64,000 nt of DNA from Burkholderia pyrrocinia (GCF_018417535.1 NZ_CP070977.1:3286001-3350000); one strand, 5' to 3'. Shown: positions 17,075 through 26,046, counted from the stretch's first letter. The notes: a model not told the origin generated them from the sequence alone. Translations and numbers: made by a program.

Positions 17075-19027
17075 ATGTCGAACAGCCTTTTTCGAGTATA
17101 TCGCGCGGTTGCGCTGACACTTTCGGCCGCCGCGCTCGTCGCGGGTACGGCCGCGTGTGCCGCACCGGGCGACGACACGGTCGCCGGGGATGACCAGGTC
17201 TTCGTGCAGCTTCGCGAAGCCGCGCGCCGCAACGACGCCGCGAAAGCCGCGCAGCTCGCGTCGATGATCCCGAACTATCCGGTCCCGTCCTACGTCGAGT
17301 ATTTCCAGATCAAGCCGCAGTTGTTCGATTCGACGGGCCGCGCGCGCGTCGATGCGCCGGACGCGCCCGTGCAGTCGTTCCTGCAACGCTACGACGGCCA
17401 GGCGATCGCCGACCGCCTGCGCAACGATTACCTGCTCGTGCTCGGCGCGCGCCACGACTGGCGCAGCTTCGACGATCAATACAAGCGCTTCGTGCTCGAC
17501 GACGACACGCAGGTCAAGTGCTACGCGCTCGAATCGCGCGCGGCGCGCGGCGAGAACGTCGCCGATGCGGCGCGCGCGCTGCTCGTCGAGCCGAAGAATT
17601 ACGGCGACGCGTGCGTGGACCTGATCACCGCGCTCACGGTCAACCAGCAGTTCACGAGCGACGACGTGTGGCAGCAGGCGCGCCTCGCGTACGAGCAGAA
17701 CTACACGACGCTCGGCGGCAAGATCGTCGATGCGCTCGGCCCGCGTCCGGTCGGCTTCGACCAGGCGACGAGCGCGCCGCCGCTGTACCTCGCGCGCGGC
17801 GTCGGCAGCGATGCGGCGTCGCACCAGATCGCGCTGATCGCGCTCGGTCGCATGGCGCGCAACGATCCGGATGCGGCCGCCGGGATGCTGACGTCGGTCG
17901 CCGGCTCGCTCACGAAGCAGGAACAGGCGATCGCGTGGGGCGCGATCGGTTACCAGGGCGCGATCAAGCGCTCGGCGCTCGCATCGGTCTGGTACGCGAA
18001 ATCCGCGAATGCGCCGCTGTCGAACCCGGGCTACGAATGGCGCACGCGCGCCGCGCTGCTCGCCGGCAACTGGCCGATGGTGCGCTGGTCGATCGAGCAG
18101 ATGCCGCCGTCGCTGCGCGACGATCCGGCGTGGATCTACTGGCATGCGCGCGCGCTCAAGCAGAGCGGCGACACGCTGCAGGCGAACCAGGAATTCGAGC
18201 AGGTCGCGGGGCAGTTCAACTTCTACGGACAGCTCGCCGGCGAAGAGCTCGGCCAGCGCACGACGATCCCGCCGCGCACGAAGGTGAGCGACGCCGAGAT
18301 CGACGCGATGAGCAAGATTCCGGGCTTCGCGCTCGCGCAGCGCTTCTACGGGCTGAACCTGCGCCTCGAAGGCAACCGCGAATGGAACTGGCCGCTGCGC
18401 GGGATGACCGATCGCCAGTTGCTCGCGGCCGCCGAATACGGCAAGCGCGTCGAACTGCTCGACCGCACGGTCAACACGGCCGACCGCACGAAGGCCGAGC
18501 ACGACTTCACGCTGCGCTACCCGTCGCCGTACCGCAATATCGTCGAGCGCTACGCGCAATCGACGGGCCTCGACGTCGAATGGGCGTACGGGCTGATCCG
18601 CCAGGAATCGCGCTTCATCACGAGCGCGCGTTCGTCGGTGGGCGCGGGCGGCCTGATGCAGCTGATGCCGGCGACGGCCCAGATGGTCGCGAAGAAGCTC
18701 GGCATGGGCGCGATCACGCGCGCGCAGATGCACGACATCGATACCAACATCCAGCTCGGCACCTGGTATCTGGCGGACATCTTCAACAATTTCGACAGCT
18801 CGCCGGTGCTGGCCACCGCCGGCTACAACGCGGGCCCGGGCCGGCCGCGCCAGTGGCGCCAGGTGTTGACGCAGCCGATCGAAGGCGCGATCTTTGCAGA
18901 GACGATTCCGTTCAACGAGACGCGCGACTACGTGAAGAACGTGCTGTCGAATACCGTCTACTACGCGGCGCTCTTCGAGGGCAAACCGCAGTCGTTGAAG
19001 AAACGTCTAGGCATGATCTCGCCCTGA
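17075..19027 (+). CDS. slt: soluble lytic murein transglycosylase (Slt70-like)
   Basis: A 650-residue periplasmic enzyme that cleaves the MurNAc-GlcNAc bond to form 1,6-anhydromuropeptides. A signal peptide (VYRAVALTLSAAALVAGTAACA) is followed by a long alpha-helical superhelix domain (about 40-480). The C-terminal GEWL-like catalytic domain has Glu511 in WAYGLIRQESRF, then SSVGAGGLMQLMPATAQMVA and ATAGYNAGPGRPRQW. Length and order match E. coli Slt70 (645 residues). The start codon lies 8 bases from the divergent 5-formyl-THF cyclo-ligase gene, and no Shine-Dalgarno is visible, so its promoter must lie inside that neighbour. A terminator follows. Confidence 0.93.
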   Translation: MSNSLFRVYRAVALTLSAAALVAGTAACAAPGDDTVAGDDQVFVQLREAARRNDAAKAAQLASMIPNYPVPSYVEYFQIKPQLFDSTGRARVDAPDAPVQSFLQRYDGQAIADRLRNDYLLVLGARHDWRSFDDQYKRFVLDDDTQVKCYALESRAARGENVADAARALLVEPKNYGDACVDLITALTVNQQFTSDDVWQQARLAYEQNYTTLGGKIVDALGPRPVGFDQATSAPPLYLARGVGSDAASHQIALIALGRMARNDPDAAAGMLTSVAGSLTKQEQAIAWGAIGYQGAIKRSALASVWYAKSANAPLSNPGYEWRTRAALLAGNWPMVRWSIEQMPPSLRDDPAWIYWHARALKQSGDTLQANQEFEQVAGQFNFYGQLAGEELGQRTTIPPRTKVSDAEIDAMSKIPGFALAQRFYGLNLRLEGNREWNWPLRGMTDRQLLAAAEYGKRVELLDRTVNTADRTKAEHDFTLRYPSPYRNIVERYAQSTGLDVEWAYGLIRQESRFITSARSSVGAGGLMQLMPATAQMVAKKLGMGAITRAQMHDIDTNIQLGTWYLADIFNNFDSSPVLATAGYNAGPGRPRQWRQVLTQPIEGAIFAETIPFNETRDYVKNVLSNTVYYAALFEGKPQSLKKRLGMISP

Positions 19028-19039
19028 TCCGCAACTTCA

Positions 19040-19071
19040 CACTGCCGCGCGAGACGCGGCAGTGTTCTTTT
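19040..19071 (+). terminator. rho-independent terminator after slt
   Basis: CACTGCCGCG (19040-19049) pairs perfectly with CGCGGCAGTG (19055-19064), followed by TTCTTTT. It lies 13 bases past the slt stop and just ahead of the next gene's ribosome-binding site (GAGGAG), so it may be a partial terminator. Confidence 0.75.
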
Positions 19072-19083
19072 GAGGAGCCGAAC

Positions 19084-20046
19084 ATGGATCGCCAGACCGT
19101 CGCGCTGCTGGGCGGCACCGGCTTCATCGGCAGCCGGCTCGTGAATGCGCTGATCGACGCCGGCAAGCACGTACGGATCGGCACGCGGCGGCGCGACCAC
19201 GCGCGCCACCTGCAGATGCTGCCGGTCGAGATCGTCGAGCTTGAAGCGCTCGACACGCGCACGCTCGCGCGTTTCGTCGCCGGCGCGCACGCGGCGATCA
19301 ATCTGGTCGGCGTGCTGCACGGCGGCCGCGGCACGCCGTACGGGCCCGGCTTCGAGCGCGCGCACGTCGCGCTGCCGGCCGCGCTCGCAAGCGCGTGCAC
19401 CGAGGTCGGCGTGCGGCGCCTGCTGCACATGAGCGCGCTCGGCGCCGATTCGCACGGCGCGAGCATGTACCAGCGCTCGAAGGGCGACGGCGAGGCTGCG
19501 CTGCACGCGATCGCGGCGACCGATTCGCTCGCGCTGACGATCTTCCGCCCGTCGGTCGTGTTCGGCCCCGGCGACGCATTCCTCAACACGTTCGCGAACC
19601 TGCAGCGCACGGTGCCCGTGCTGCCGCTCGCGATGCCCGACGCGCGCTTCCAGCCGGTGTTCGTCGGCGATGTCGTGCGCGCGTTCGTCAACACGCTCGA
19701 TCTCGCGGCCGCGCACGGCAAGACCTACGAGCTCGGCGGCCCGACCGTCTACACGCTCGAGCAACTGGTGCGCTATTGCGGCACGCTGGTCGGCCGGCAG
19801 GCCCGCATCGTGCGGCTGCCCGACGCGCTCGCGCAACTGCAGGCAATCGTGTTCGAATGCCTGCCCGGCGAACCGGTGCTCACGCGCGACAATCTCGCGT
19901 CGATGTCGGTGCCGAACGTGCTGTCGGGGCCGCTCGCGCTGGAACTCGGAATCTCGCCCGCAAGTCTCGAAAGCATTGCGCCCGCGTATCTCGGCAACGC
20001 CGCGGCGCGGTCGCGGTTCGACTGGTTCCGCTCGCGGCGGCGCTAG
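19084..20046 (+). CDS. complex I NDUFA9-like NAD(P)-binding protein (atypical SDR)
   Basis: A 320-residue extended/atypical short-chain dehydrogenase. The N-terminal Rossmann motif VALLGGTGFIGSRLVNALID binds NAD(P). AAINLVGVLHGG and HMSALGA mark the central strands, and YQRSK supplies a YxxxK pair. DARFQPVFVGDVVRAFVN and YELGGP match the NDUFA9/YwnB-like subgroup. Relatives act as assembly or regulatory subunits of complex I in mitochondria; in bacteria the role is usually unknown. The start at 19084 is set by GAGGAG. It may be read with the downstream GST and cca genes (65-base gap). Confidence 0.82.
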   Translation: MDRQTVALLGGTGFIGSRLVNALIDAGKHVRIGTRRRDHARHLQMLPVEIVELEALDTRTLARFVAGAHAAINLVGVLHGGRGTPYGPGFERAHVALPAALASACTEVGVRRLLHMSALGADSHGASMYQRSKGDGEAALHAIAATDSLALTIFRPSVVFGPGDAFLNTFANLQRTVPVLPLAMPDARFQPVFVGDVVRAFVNTLDLAAAHGKTYELGGPTVYTLEQLVRYCGTLVGRQARIVRLPDALAQLQAIVFECLPGEPVLTRDNLASMSVPNVLSGPLALELGISPASLESIAPAYLGNAAARSRFDWFRSRRR

Positions 20047-20110
20047 GCCCGGCCGGGGCGCCGCCGTTCAGCCGCATCCTTTCCACCTTCGCGTTTTCCG
20101 GAACACCGTC

Positions 20111-20758
20111 ATGAAACTCGTCATTGGAGACAAGAACTACTCGTCGTGGTCGATGCGTCCGTGGCTGCTGCTCGCGCATTTCGGCATCCCGTTCGACGAG
20201 ATCGCGGTCGAGCTGCGCCGCGACGACACGACCGCGCGCATCCTCGAGTATTCGCCGTCCGGCAAGGTGCCGTGCCTGATCGACGACCACGGCGTCGCGA
20301 TCTGGGATTCGCTCGCGATCGCCGAGACGCTCGCCGAGCGTTACCCGCAGTTCCCGATGTGGCCGGCCGATCCGCTCGACCGCGCACATGCGCGCTGCGT
20401 CGCGGCCGAGATGCATTCGGGGTTCGCTGCGCTGCGCACGCAGATGGGCATGAACGTGCGCGCGTCGATGCCGGGGCGCGGCGCGACGCCCGACGCGCTC
20501 GCCGATGTCGCGCGCATCGATGCGCTGTGGAGCGCGTGCCTCGAGGCGTCGGGCGGGCCGTTCCTGTTCGGCGAGTTCGGGATCGCCGATGCGATGTACG
20601 CGCCCGTCGTGATGCGTTTCAACACGTATGCGCCGGGTCTGTCGCCGGAAGCGGCCGGCTACGCGGCGCGCGTGACGGCGCTGCCGGCCGTCCAGCGGTG
20701 GATCGACGCGGCGCGCCGCGAAACGACCGTGATCGCCGACTACGAGCCGACGCCATGA
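20111..20758 (+). CDS. glutathione S-transferase family protein
   Basis: A 215-residue GST. The N-terminal thioredoxin-like domain (MKLVIGDKNYSSWSMRPWLLL) has the serine-rich active-site turn. SGKVPCLID contains the cis-proline, and IWDSLAIAETLAE is the glutathione-binding DS motif. The C-terminal all-helical domain includes FLFGEFGIADAMYAPVVMRF, with the usual N-capping aspartate. It should conjugate or reduce electrophiles with glutathione; the substrate is unknown. Its stop overlaps the cca start (ATGA), implying translational coupling. Confidence 0.88.
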   Translation: MKLVIGDKNYSSWSMRPWLLLAHFGIPFDEIAVELRRDDTTARILEYSPSGKVPCLIDDHGVAIWDSLAIAETLAERYPQFPMWPADPLDRAHARCVAAEMHSGFAALRTQMGMNVRASMPGRGATPDALADVARIDALWSACLEASGGPFLFGEFGIADAMYAPVVMRFNTYAPGLSPEAAGYAARVTALPAVQRWIDAARRETTVIADYEPTP

Positions 20759-21996
20759 ACATCTACGCAGTAGGCGGTGCGATCCGCGACGAATTGATCG
20801 GCGTGCCCGTGCAGGACCGCGACTACGTGGTGGTGGGCGCGACGCCCGAGCAGATGGCCGCGCAGGGCTTCCGGCCGGTCGGCAAGGATTTCCCGGTGTT
20901 CCTGCATCCGCAGACGCAGGAGGAGTACGCGCTGGCGCGCACCGAGCGCAAGACGGCGGCCGGTTATCACGGCTTCCAGTTCTATTACGCGCCGGACGTG
21001 ACGCTCGACGAGGATCTCGCGCGGCGCGACCTGACGATCAACGCGATGGCGCGCGAGGTGAGCCCGGAGGGCGCGCTGGTCGGGCCCGTGATCGATCCGT
21101 TCGACGGGCAGGCCGACCTGCGCGCGCGCGTGTTCCGGCACGTGAGCGACGCGTTCGTCGAGGATCCGGTGCGGATCCTGCGCATTGCGCGCTTCGCCGC
21201 GCGGTTCGCGGATTTTACGGTCGCCGACGAAACGCTCGCGCTGATGCGGCGGATGGTCGACGCGGGCGAGGTCGACGCGCTGGTGCCCGAACGCGTGTGG
21301 CAGGAAATCGCGCGCGGGCTGATGGAGGCGAAGCCGTCGCGGATGTTCGCGGTGCTGCGCGAGTGCGGCGCGCTCGCGCGCGTCCTGCCCGAGGTCGATG
21401 CGTTGTGGGGCGTGCCGCAGCGCGCCGACTACCACCCGGAAGTCGATACGGGCGTGCACGTGATGATGGTCGTCGACTATGCGGCGAAGCAGGGTTATTC
21501 GCTGCCGGTGCGCTTCGCGGCGCTCACGCACGATCTCGGCAAGGCGACGACGCCCGCGGACGTGCTGCCGCGCCACGTCGGCCACGAGGGGCGCAGCGTT
21601 GACCTGCTCAAGCCGCTGTGCGAGCGGCTGCGCGTGCCGAACGAATGCCGCGATCTCGCGCTCGTGGTCGCGCGCGAGCACGGCAACCTGCATCGCGTGA
21701 TGGAGATGGGCGCGGCCGCGCTGGTGCGGCTGTTCGAGCGCAGCGACGCGCTGCGCAAGCCGGCGCGTTTCGCCGAAATGCTGCAGGCGTGCGAATCGGA
21801 TGCGCGCGGGCGGCTCGGGCTCGACACGCAGCCGTATCCGCAGGCCGAGCGGCTGCGCGTGGCGCTCGCGGCCGCGCGTAGCGTCGATGCCGGCGCGATC
21901 GCGCGCGGCATCGGCAGCGAGGCGGAGAAGATCAAGGAGGCCGTGCATCGCGCGCGGATCCAGGCCGTCGCACAGGCGCTCGCGATCGGCGAATAG
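20755..21996 (+). CDS. cca: multifunctional CCA tRNA nucleotidyltransferase / HD phosphohydrolase
   Basis: A 413-residue CCA-adding enzyme of class II. It adds and repairs the 3' CCA of tRNAs. The N-terminal palm has YAVGGAIRDELIG and the catalytic DRD at about 21-23, then LARRDLTINAMA and DPVRILRIARFAARF of the neck. A C-terminal HD domain is present (PEVDTGVHVMMVVDYA, LTHDLGKAT at about 258), as in E. coli Cca, giving phosphatase and 2',3'-cyclic phosphodiesterase activities. It starts within the GST stop codon (4-base overlap). A short GC hairpin (22015-22035) lies between its stop and the convergent XRE gene. Confidence 0.95.
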   Translation: MNIYAVGGAIRDELIGVPVQDRDYVVVGATPEQMAAQGFRPVGKDFPVFLHPQTQEEYALARTERKTAAGYHGFQFYYAPDVTLDEDLARRDLTINAMAREVSPEGALVGPVIDPFDGQADLRARVFRHVSDAFVEDPVRILRIARFAARFADFTVADETLALMRRMVDAGEVDALVPERVWQEIARGLMEAKPSRMFAVLRECGALARVLPEVDALWGVPQRADYHPEVDTGVHVMMVVDYAAKQGYSLPVRFAALTHDLGKATTPADVLPRHVGHEGRSVDLLKPLCERLRVPNECRDLALVVAREHGNLHRVMEMGAAALVRLFERSDALRKPARFAEMLQACESDARGRLGLDTQPYPQAERLRVALAAARSVDAGAIARGIGSEAEKIKEAVHRARIQAVAQALAIGE

Positions 21997-22014
21997 GGCG
22001 ACAGGCATGACAGC

Positions 22015-22035
22015 GGCGGGCAGTGCGCGCCCGCC
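22015..22035. terminator. hairpin between convergent cca and XRE regulator genes
   Basis: GGCGGGC (22015-22021) pairs with GCCCGCC (22029-22035). There is no long U-run on either strand, so termination would be weak or rho-assisted. Confidence 0.4.
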
Positions 22036-22040
22036 AGCCG

Positions 22041-22841
22041 TTACGGTTTCTTGCGCGCGGTTGCCTTGCGCGCAGGGGTGTCGGCAGCTGGGCGTTTGCC
22101 GGCCGATGCGCGCTGCTTCGCGGCAGCCTTCTGTTCCGCTGCGCTGGCCGGCCGTGCCGGCTCGGCGTCGCGGCCGCGTTTCGGCGCCGGTTCGCGGCGG
22201 CTCACGCGCGGCTCGCCCGGTGCAGTGCGCACGACGGGGGCGGGCTGCCTGATTTCCAACGTCGCGGACACGAATTCGGCGCAACTGTCGTCGAACAGCG
22301 GCAGCGTGCTGACCGCGATCAGTTCGGCGGGCCCGTCGCCCACGTTGGCGACGCGATGCCGCTTGCGCGCGTCGAAGTGCAGCGAGTCGCCGGGCGCCAG
22401 CGGGTAATCCTTCTTGCCGACCGTGTAGCAGATGCGGCCGGTCAGCACGTAGACGAATTCGTCGCCGCCGTGCGATACCCATTCCGAGCGGTAGCTTTCC
22501 ATCATCTGCACCTTGACCGCGTTGATCTGGCTGCCGTCGAAGGTCGTGGAGAGCCGTTCGTACCACTGCGACGCGCTGTCGACCGCGTACGGTTCGCGGC
22601 TGCCTTCATGCGAATCGGGCTGCGCCTGGCGCGGCTGGTCGATCAGCGCGCCGAGCGGCACGCCCAGCGCCTTCGCGACGTTGACGAGCGACGACAGCGA
22701 GATGCCCGTGAGATGGCGCTCGACCTGCGACAGGAACCCGACCGACAGCTTCGCTTCGGTCGCGACTTCCAGCAGCGTCTTCTTCGCTTCCCGGCGCAGG
22801 CGGCGAATGCGCTGGCCGATACGCATGATGTCTGAATCCAT
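22041..22841 (-). CDS. XRE-family regulator with cupin domain and basic C-terminal tail
   Basis: A 266-residue regulator. The helix-turn-helix is at about residues 6-62 (RIGQRIRRLRREAKKTLLEVA...LSQVERHLTGISLSSLVNVAKAL). A cupin sensor domain lies at about 90-185 (YRSEWVSHGGDEFVYVLTGR, LAPGDSLHFDARKRHRVANVG). The last ~75 residues are unusual: low-complexity Ala/Pro/Lys/Arg, ending KRPAADTPARKATARKKP, like histone-H1-type tails that bind DNA without sequence specificity. XRE-cupin proteins (SutR, PuuR) usually repress an adjacent gene in response to a small ligand. Here the divergent neighbour is aminopeptidase P. The start at 22841 follows AGAGATTC. Confidence 0.87.
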   Translation of the reverse strand: MDSDIMRIGQRIRRLRREAKKTLLEVATEAKLSVGFLSQVERHLTGISLSSLVNVAKALGVPLGALIDQPRQAQPDSHEGSREPYAVDSASQWYERLSTTFDGSQINAVKVQMMESYRSEWVSHGGDEFVYVLTGRICYTVGKKDYPLAPGDSLHFDARKRHRVANVGDGPAELIAVSTLPLFDDSCAEFVSATLEIRQPAPVVRTAPGEPRVSRREPAPKRGRDAEPARPASAAEQKAAAKQRASAGKRPAADTPARKATARKKP

Positions 22842-23271
22842 GAATCTCTTTCGTGGCAACGAGTCGGGAGGCGAGCGGAGGGGCGGTGCTGTCGCCGGGA
22901 CATCGCTTTCCGCGCATCGCACGAAGCACGGCCGTCGGGACGACGATGCCGGCGCATTGTACCGCGCGGTATCGCCGGGCGAGGCCGCGTCGCGCACGCA
23001 TGCGGGACCGCTCGGACGATTTTAGTCCTACGAAAATTTTAGCTTGACCTCAATTTCGGCCTGCTCTAGATTCTGTCGCGCGCATCAAAAAAAGTTAAGT
23101 GAGACAAAAATTTCCGCGGACCTGTCGCTGGCACGGCACAGCGGCCCGGCGACGTGCAGTGCCGCGCGTCGTCCGCGCAGCGGCGCCGTGTCGCGTCAAG
23201 CCTGCTTCAGGCACGCGCCCCGCCGCGTCACGCCGCCGACCACCGACAACAATGAATAACGTGGGCATCCG
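22842..23271. other. divergent intergenic region between the XRE regulator and aminopeptidase P genes
   Basis: 430 bases without a supported gene. It holds a good rightward sigma-70 promoter (23044-23072). Directly upstream of it is an AT-rich stretch with a partial palindrome (ATTTT-N9-AAAAT, about 23020-23038) that could be the regulator's operator. The pepP leader would be about 190 bases; I see no strong fold in it. Confidence 0.5.
23044..23072 (+). promoter_or_regulatory. sigma-70 promoter, rightward, for the aminopeptidase P gene
   Basis: TTGACC (23044-23049), a 17-base spacer and TAGATT (23067-23072). It is flanked upstream by AT-rich sequence containing a partial ATTTT/AAAAT palindrome. 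Expected start about 23079, giving a ~190-base leader. Confidence 0.5.
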
Positions 23272-25122
23272 ATGATCGATCGACTGAAATACAGCTTCTC
23301 CGGCCTTCCCCCGTACGACGCGCCCGTCGCCGACGCGCAGGCCGGCCTGTCGCGCCTGCTCGACGCCGCGCGGCTCGACGCGGTGGTGGTCACGTCGCAG
23401 GACGAATATGTCACCGAGTACCTGCCGCGCGGCAATAACCCGCGCTACGCGCTGTCGGGCTTCGACGGCTCGGCCGGTTGCGGGATCTTCCTGAGCGCGG
23501 CGACCGCGCAGGCGCTCGGCCTGCCGCCGTTCGTGCTGTTCGTCGACGGTCGTTATCACCTGCAGGCCGAGCAGCAGTGCGATCCGGCGCGCGTGCGCAT
23601 CGAGAAGCTCGGGATGAACCTGACGATCTGGCAGGCGATGGCCGACTGGCTGGTCGCGCACGCGAGCCGGCTCGCGCGGGTCGGCTACGACGGGTTGCGG
23701 ATCAGCGTCGCGCAGCGCAACCGGCTGCTCAAGCAGACGCAGGCCGCGGTGCTCGACTGGACGAGCCTCGCCGATCGCGAGATCGACCGCGCGATCGCGC
23801 TGCCGGGCTGGGTCGTCGAGCGGCCGATCTTCGAGCTGCCGGAATCGATGACGGGCCTGAGCGTCGCGCAGAACCTCGACACGCTGAACCGCCAGCTCGC
23901 CGCGCATACCGGCGCGGCCGACGGCAAGACCGCGTTCTTCACCTGCGCGTCGGACGATCTCGCGTATCTGCTGAACAGCCGCGGTTATCACATCCCGAAT
24001 GCGTCGTCGCACCTCGGCTTCCTGTTCGCGGTCGGCGCTCAGGTCGCGCTGTTCCTGCCGGAAGGCTGCGACCGCTGCGAAGTCACGCTCGAGTCGTATC
24101 CGGCGCTGCACGTGATCCGGAGCGACGTTGCGGCGCTCGAGCGCTTTCTCGCGCAGTTCGCGGTCGAGCACGTGTGCTACGGCTTCGAATCGGTGAACTG
24201 CGCGCTCGTCGATGCGGTGAGCGGCGTGTGGCCGCAGGCGCGCCATGCGGACTTCAATCCGGTCGAGGCGATGCGGGCCGCGAAGACGCCGGCGGTGCTC
24301 GACCGGTTCCGCGATGCGTTCGCGCGCAGCTCCGCGGCGATCGCCGAGACGATGCGCTGGGCGAAGACCGGCGAGCCGGGCGCGCGCCACACCGAATACG
24401 ACCTGGCGCGCACGATCAACGACGCGTACGGCGCACGCTCGGCGGTCGCGCTGACGTTTCCGACGATCGCGGCGAACGGCGCGAACAGCGCGTTCGCGCA
24501 TTACACGGCGGCGAGCGCCGACGTCGAGCTGACGGAAGGCGAGCTCGTGCTGCTCGACAGCGGCGCGTACTACGAAGCCGGTTTCGCGACGGACTGCACG
24601 CGCGTCGTGCTGCGCCGCACACGCGCGGATACGGTCGCGCAGCCGTGGCAGCGCGAGATCTACACGGTCGCGCTGAAAGCCTGCATCAAGGGGCTCGTCA
24701 CGCGCTACCCGGGCACGGCGACGGGCGGCGACGTCGATGCGCTCGTGCGGCAGGTGTGCCGCGATCACGGTCACGATTTCGGCCACGGCACCGGGCACGG
24801 CGTCGGGATTCACGTGCACGAAGGCGGCGTGCGCTTCGCGCCGGGCGCGAAGTACGGGCTGGTGCCGAATGCGGTGATTTCGGTCGAGCCGGGCATCTAC
24901 GTGCCGGGCAAGGGCGGCGTGCGGATCGAGAACATCGTGATCATCCGGCAGGATGAAGCGCAGCCGGACACGGTGACGTTCGAGAACATCGTGACGGTCG
25001 GCTACGACTGGGACCTGATCGATCTCGACCTGCTGGACGACGACGAGCGCGCGTACCTGCGCGACTACGAGCGGCTGTGTGTGGCGCGGGGCACGCAGGT
25101 CACCGCGTGTCCGCTGTTGTAA
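23272..25122 (+). CDS. Xaa-Pro aminopeptidase (M24B aminopeptidase P)
   Basis: A 616-residue cytoplasmic metallopeptidase that removes the N-terminal residue from peptides with proline in position 2. It has the three-domain layout of eukaryotic-type aminopeptidase P (about 600 residues): two creatinase-like N-terminal domains (1-310) and the pita-bread catalytic domain (about 320-560). The five metal ligands are visible: Asp in LVLLDSGAYY, Asp in FATDCTRVV, His in GHGTGHGVGIHVHEG, Glu in ISVEPGIY and Glu in VRIENIV. A proline-peptide enzyme downstream of a putative repressor, and some kilobases from a peptide transporter, fits peptide use; the link is inference. Confidence 0.92.
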   Translation: MIDRLKYSFSGLPPYDAPVADAQAGLSRLLDAARLDAVVVTSQDEYVTEYLPRGNNPRYALSGFDGSAGCGIFLSAATAQALGLPPFVLFVDGRYHLQAEQQCDPARVRIEKLGMNLTIWQAMADWLVAHASRLARVGYDGLRISVAQRNRLLKQTQAAVLDWTSLADREIDRAIALPGWVVERPIFELPESMTGLSVAQNLDTLNRQLAAHTGAADGKTAFFTCASDDLAYLLNSRGYHIPNASSHLGFLFAVGAQVALFLPEGCDRCEVTLESYPALHVIRSDVAALERFLAQFAVEHVCYGFESVNCALVDAVSGVWPQARHADFNPVEAMRAAKTPAVLDRFRDAFARSSAAIAETMRWAKTGEPGARHTEYDLARTINDAYGARSAVALTFPTIAANGANSAFAHYTAASADVELTEGELVLLDSGAYYEAGFATDCTRVVLRRTRADTVAQPWQREIYTVALKACIKGLVTRYPGTATGGDVDALVRQVCRDHGHDFGHGTGHGVGIHVHEGGVRFAPGAKYGLVPNAVISVEPGIYVPGKGGVRIENIVIIRQDEAQPDTVTFENIVTVGYDWDLIDLDLLDDDERAYLRDYERLCVARGTQVTACPLL

Positions 25123-25140
25123 GGAAAGGGAAGACAGGCG

Positions 25141-25161
25141 CGCGGCCGCCGGGCGGCCGCG
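25141..25161. terminator. hairpin between convergent aminopeptidase P and flgN genes
   Basis: CGCGGCCGC (25141-25149) pairs with GCGGCCGCG (25153-25161) around a 3-base loop. It lies between the two stop codons and can serve both strands. No U-run follows. Confidence 0.45.
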
Positions 25162-25171
25162 TGGCGCGGCG

Positions 25172-25612
25172 TCAGCGCATCAGCGCCGACACGCGCCCGT
25201 CGGGGCCGTAGACGCCGGCCGGCGCGGGGGCCGAGCGCAGCACCGCGAGTGCGCGCTCGTTGTAGTCCATCCGGATCCGGATCAGCATCCCGTTGTTCGC
25301 GTTGGCCTGGCGCGCGCGTTCGGCGGCCTGCTGCAGCAACTGCCAGCGGCCGGCGAGGCGTGCATCGCGCTCGGCGGCCTGGTCCATTCCTTTCTTGCCC
25401 GACGCAAAGCCGAGCGCGGACAACTGCGTGTCGCGCGTGCGCTCGAGCTGCGCGAGCCGGTCGATCAGCTCGCTCTTCTTCTCGACGATCCCCGGCAGCA
25501 TGTCGAGCGGCTCGGGCGTCGTCAGCGCCTTTTCTTCATAGGCGAGCAGGGACGCGAACGCCTCGACCGTCGCGTGTTCGTCGTTGACCGTGGCCAGCAG
25601 CTCTTCTCTCAT
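25172..25612 (-). CDS. flgN: flagellar export chaperone FlgN
   Basis: A 146-residue, highly helical cytoplasmic protein. FlgN is the export chaperone for the hook-filament junction proteins FlgK and FlgL, both encoded 11 kb away in this window. The N-terminal helix EELLATVNDEHATVEAFASLLAYEEKALT matches the family, and the C-terminal half with NGMLIRIRMDYNERALAVLR is the conserved cargo-binding helix. It lies 76 bases downstream of flgM and is co-oriented, so it is likely transcribed from the sigma-28 promoter in front of flgM. Confidence 0.9.
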   Translation of the reverse strand: MREELLATVNDEHATVEAFASLLAYEEKALTTPEPLDMLPGIVEKKSELIDRLAQLERTRDTQLSALGFASGKKGMDQAAERDARLAGRWQLLQQAAERARQANANNGMLIRIRMDYNERALAVLRSAPAPAGVYGPDGRVSALMR

Positions 25613-25688
25613 CGCGTCATGCTCGTCGCGCCGGCGCGCGTGGTGCGGCGTGCCGGCAAACCGGGGGACCGGCCGCGAGGCGACCGGC

Positions 25689-26018
25689 TCAGCTACCCTG
25701 CGGGCGCTGCTGCTGCAGCAGCTCGCGGGCGGTATTCAATACGCCGTCGGCAATCTTGTTCGCGTCGATCGTCAGCGTGCCGTTGTTCAGCGCTTCCTTG
25801 ATCGACTGGACCAGGCCCGTGTCGATATCGCCGTTGCCGGACGCGGATACCGAGCGCAACTGGCCGGACAGACCCGACAGGTTCACGGTCGTGTCGCCGC
25901 CGGTCGATCCTGCGTCGGCCGCCTGCGCGGACGACTGGGCCGCGCCGGATTGCGCACGGGTCGCACCGTTGCCGGTCGGCGCGAGGGGGCTCGGGTTCGG
26001 AGTGGAATCGATCTTCAC
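25689..26018 (-). CDS. flgM: anti-sigma-28 factor FlgM
   Basis: A 109-residue protein that binds FliA (sigma-28) until the hook is complete and is then exported through the flagellar pore. The N-terminus MKIDSTPNPSPLAP is the conserved export region. The middle is low-complexity and disordered, as expected. The C-terminal half (VNLSGLSGQLRSVS..., DTGLVQSIKEALNNGTLTIDANKIADGVLNTARELL) is the sigma-binding helical region. The start is a GTG at 26016-26018, preceded by AGGAAA. A perfect-spacing sigma-28 promoter lies 28 bases upstream, so flgM is made in part by the sigma factor it inhibits, as in Salmonella. Confidence 0.93.
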   Translation of the reverse strand: MKIDSTPNPSPLAPTGNGATRAQSGAAQSSAQAADAGSTGGDTTVNLSGLSGQLRSVSASGNGDIDTGLVQSIKEALNNGTLTIDANKIADGVLNTARELLQQQRPQGS

Positions 26019-26046
26019 GATGGGTTTCCTGTACGGTTTGACCCAG

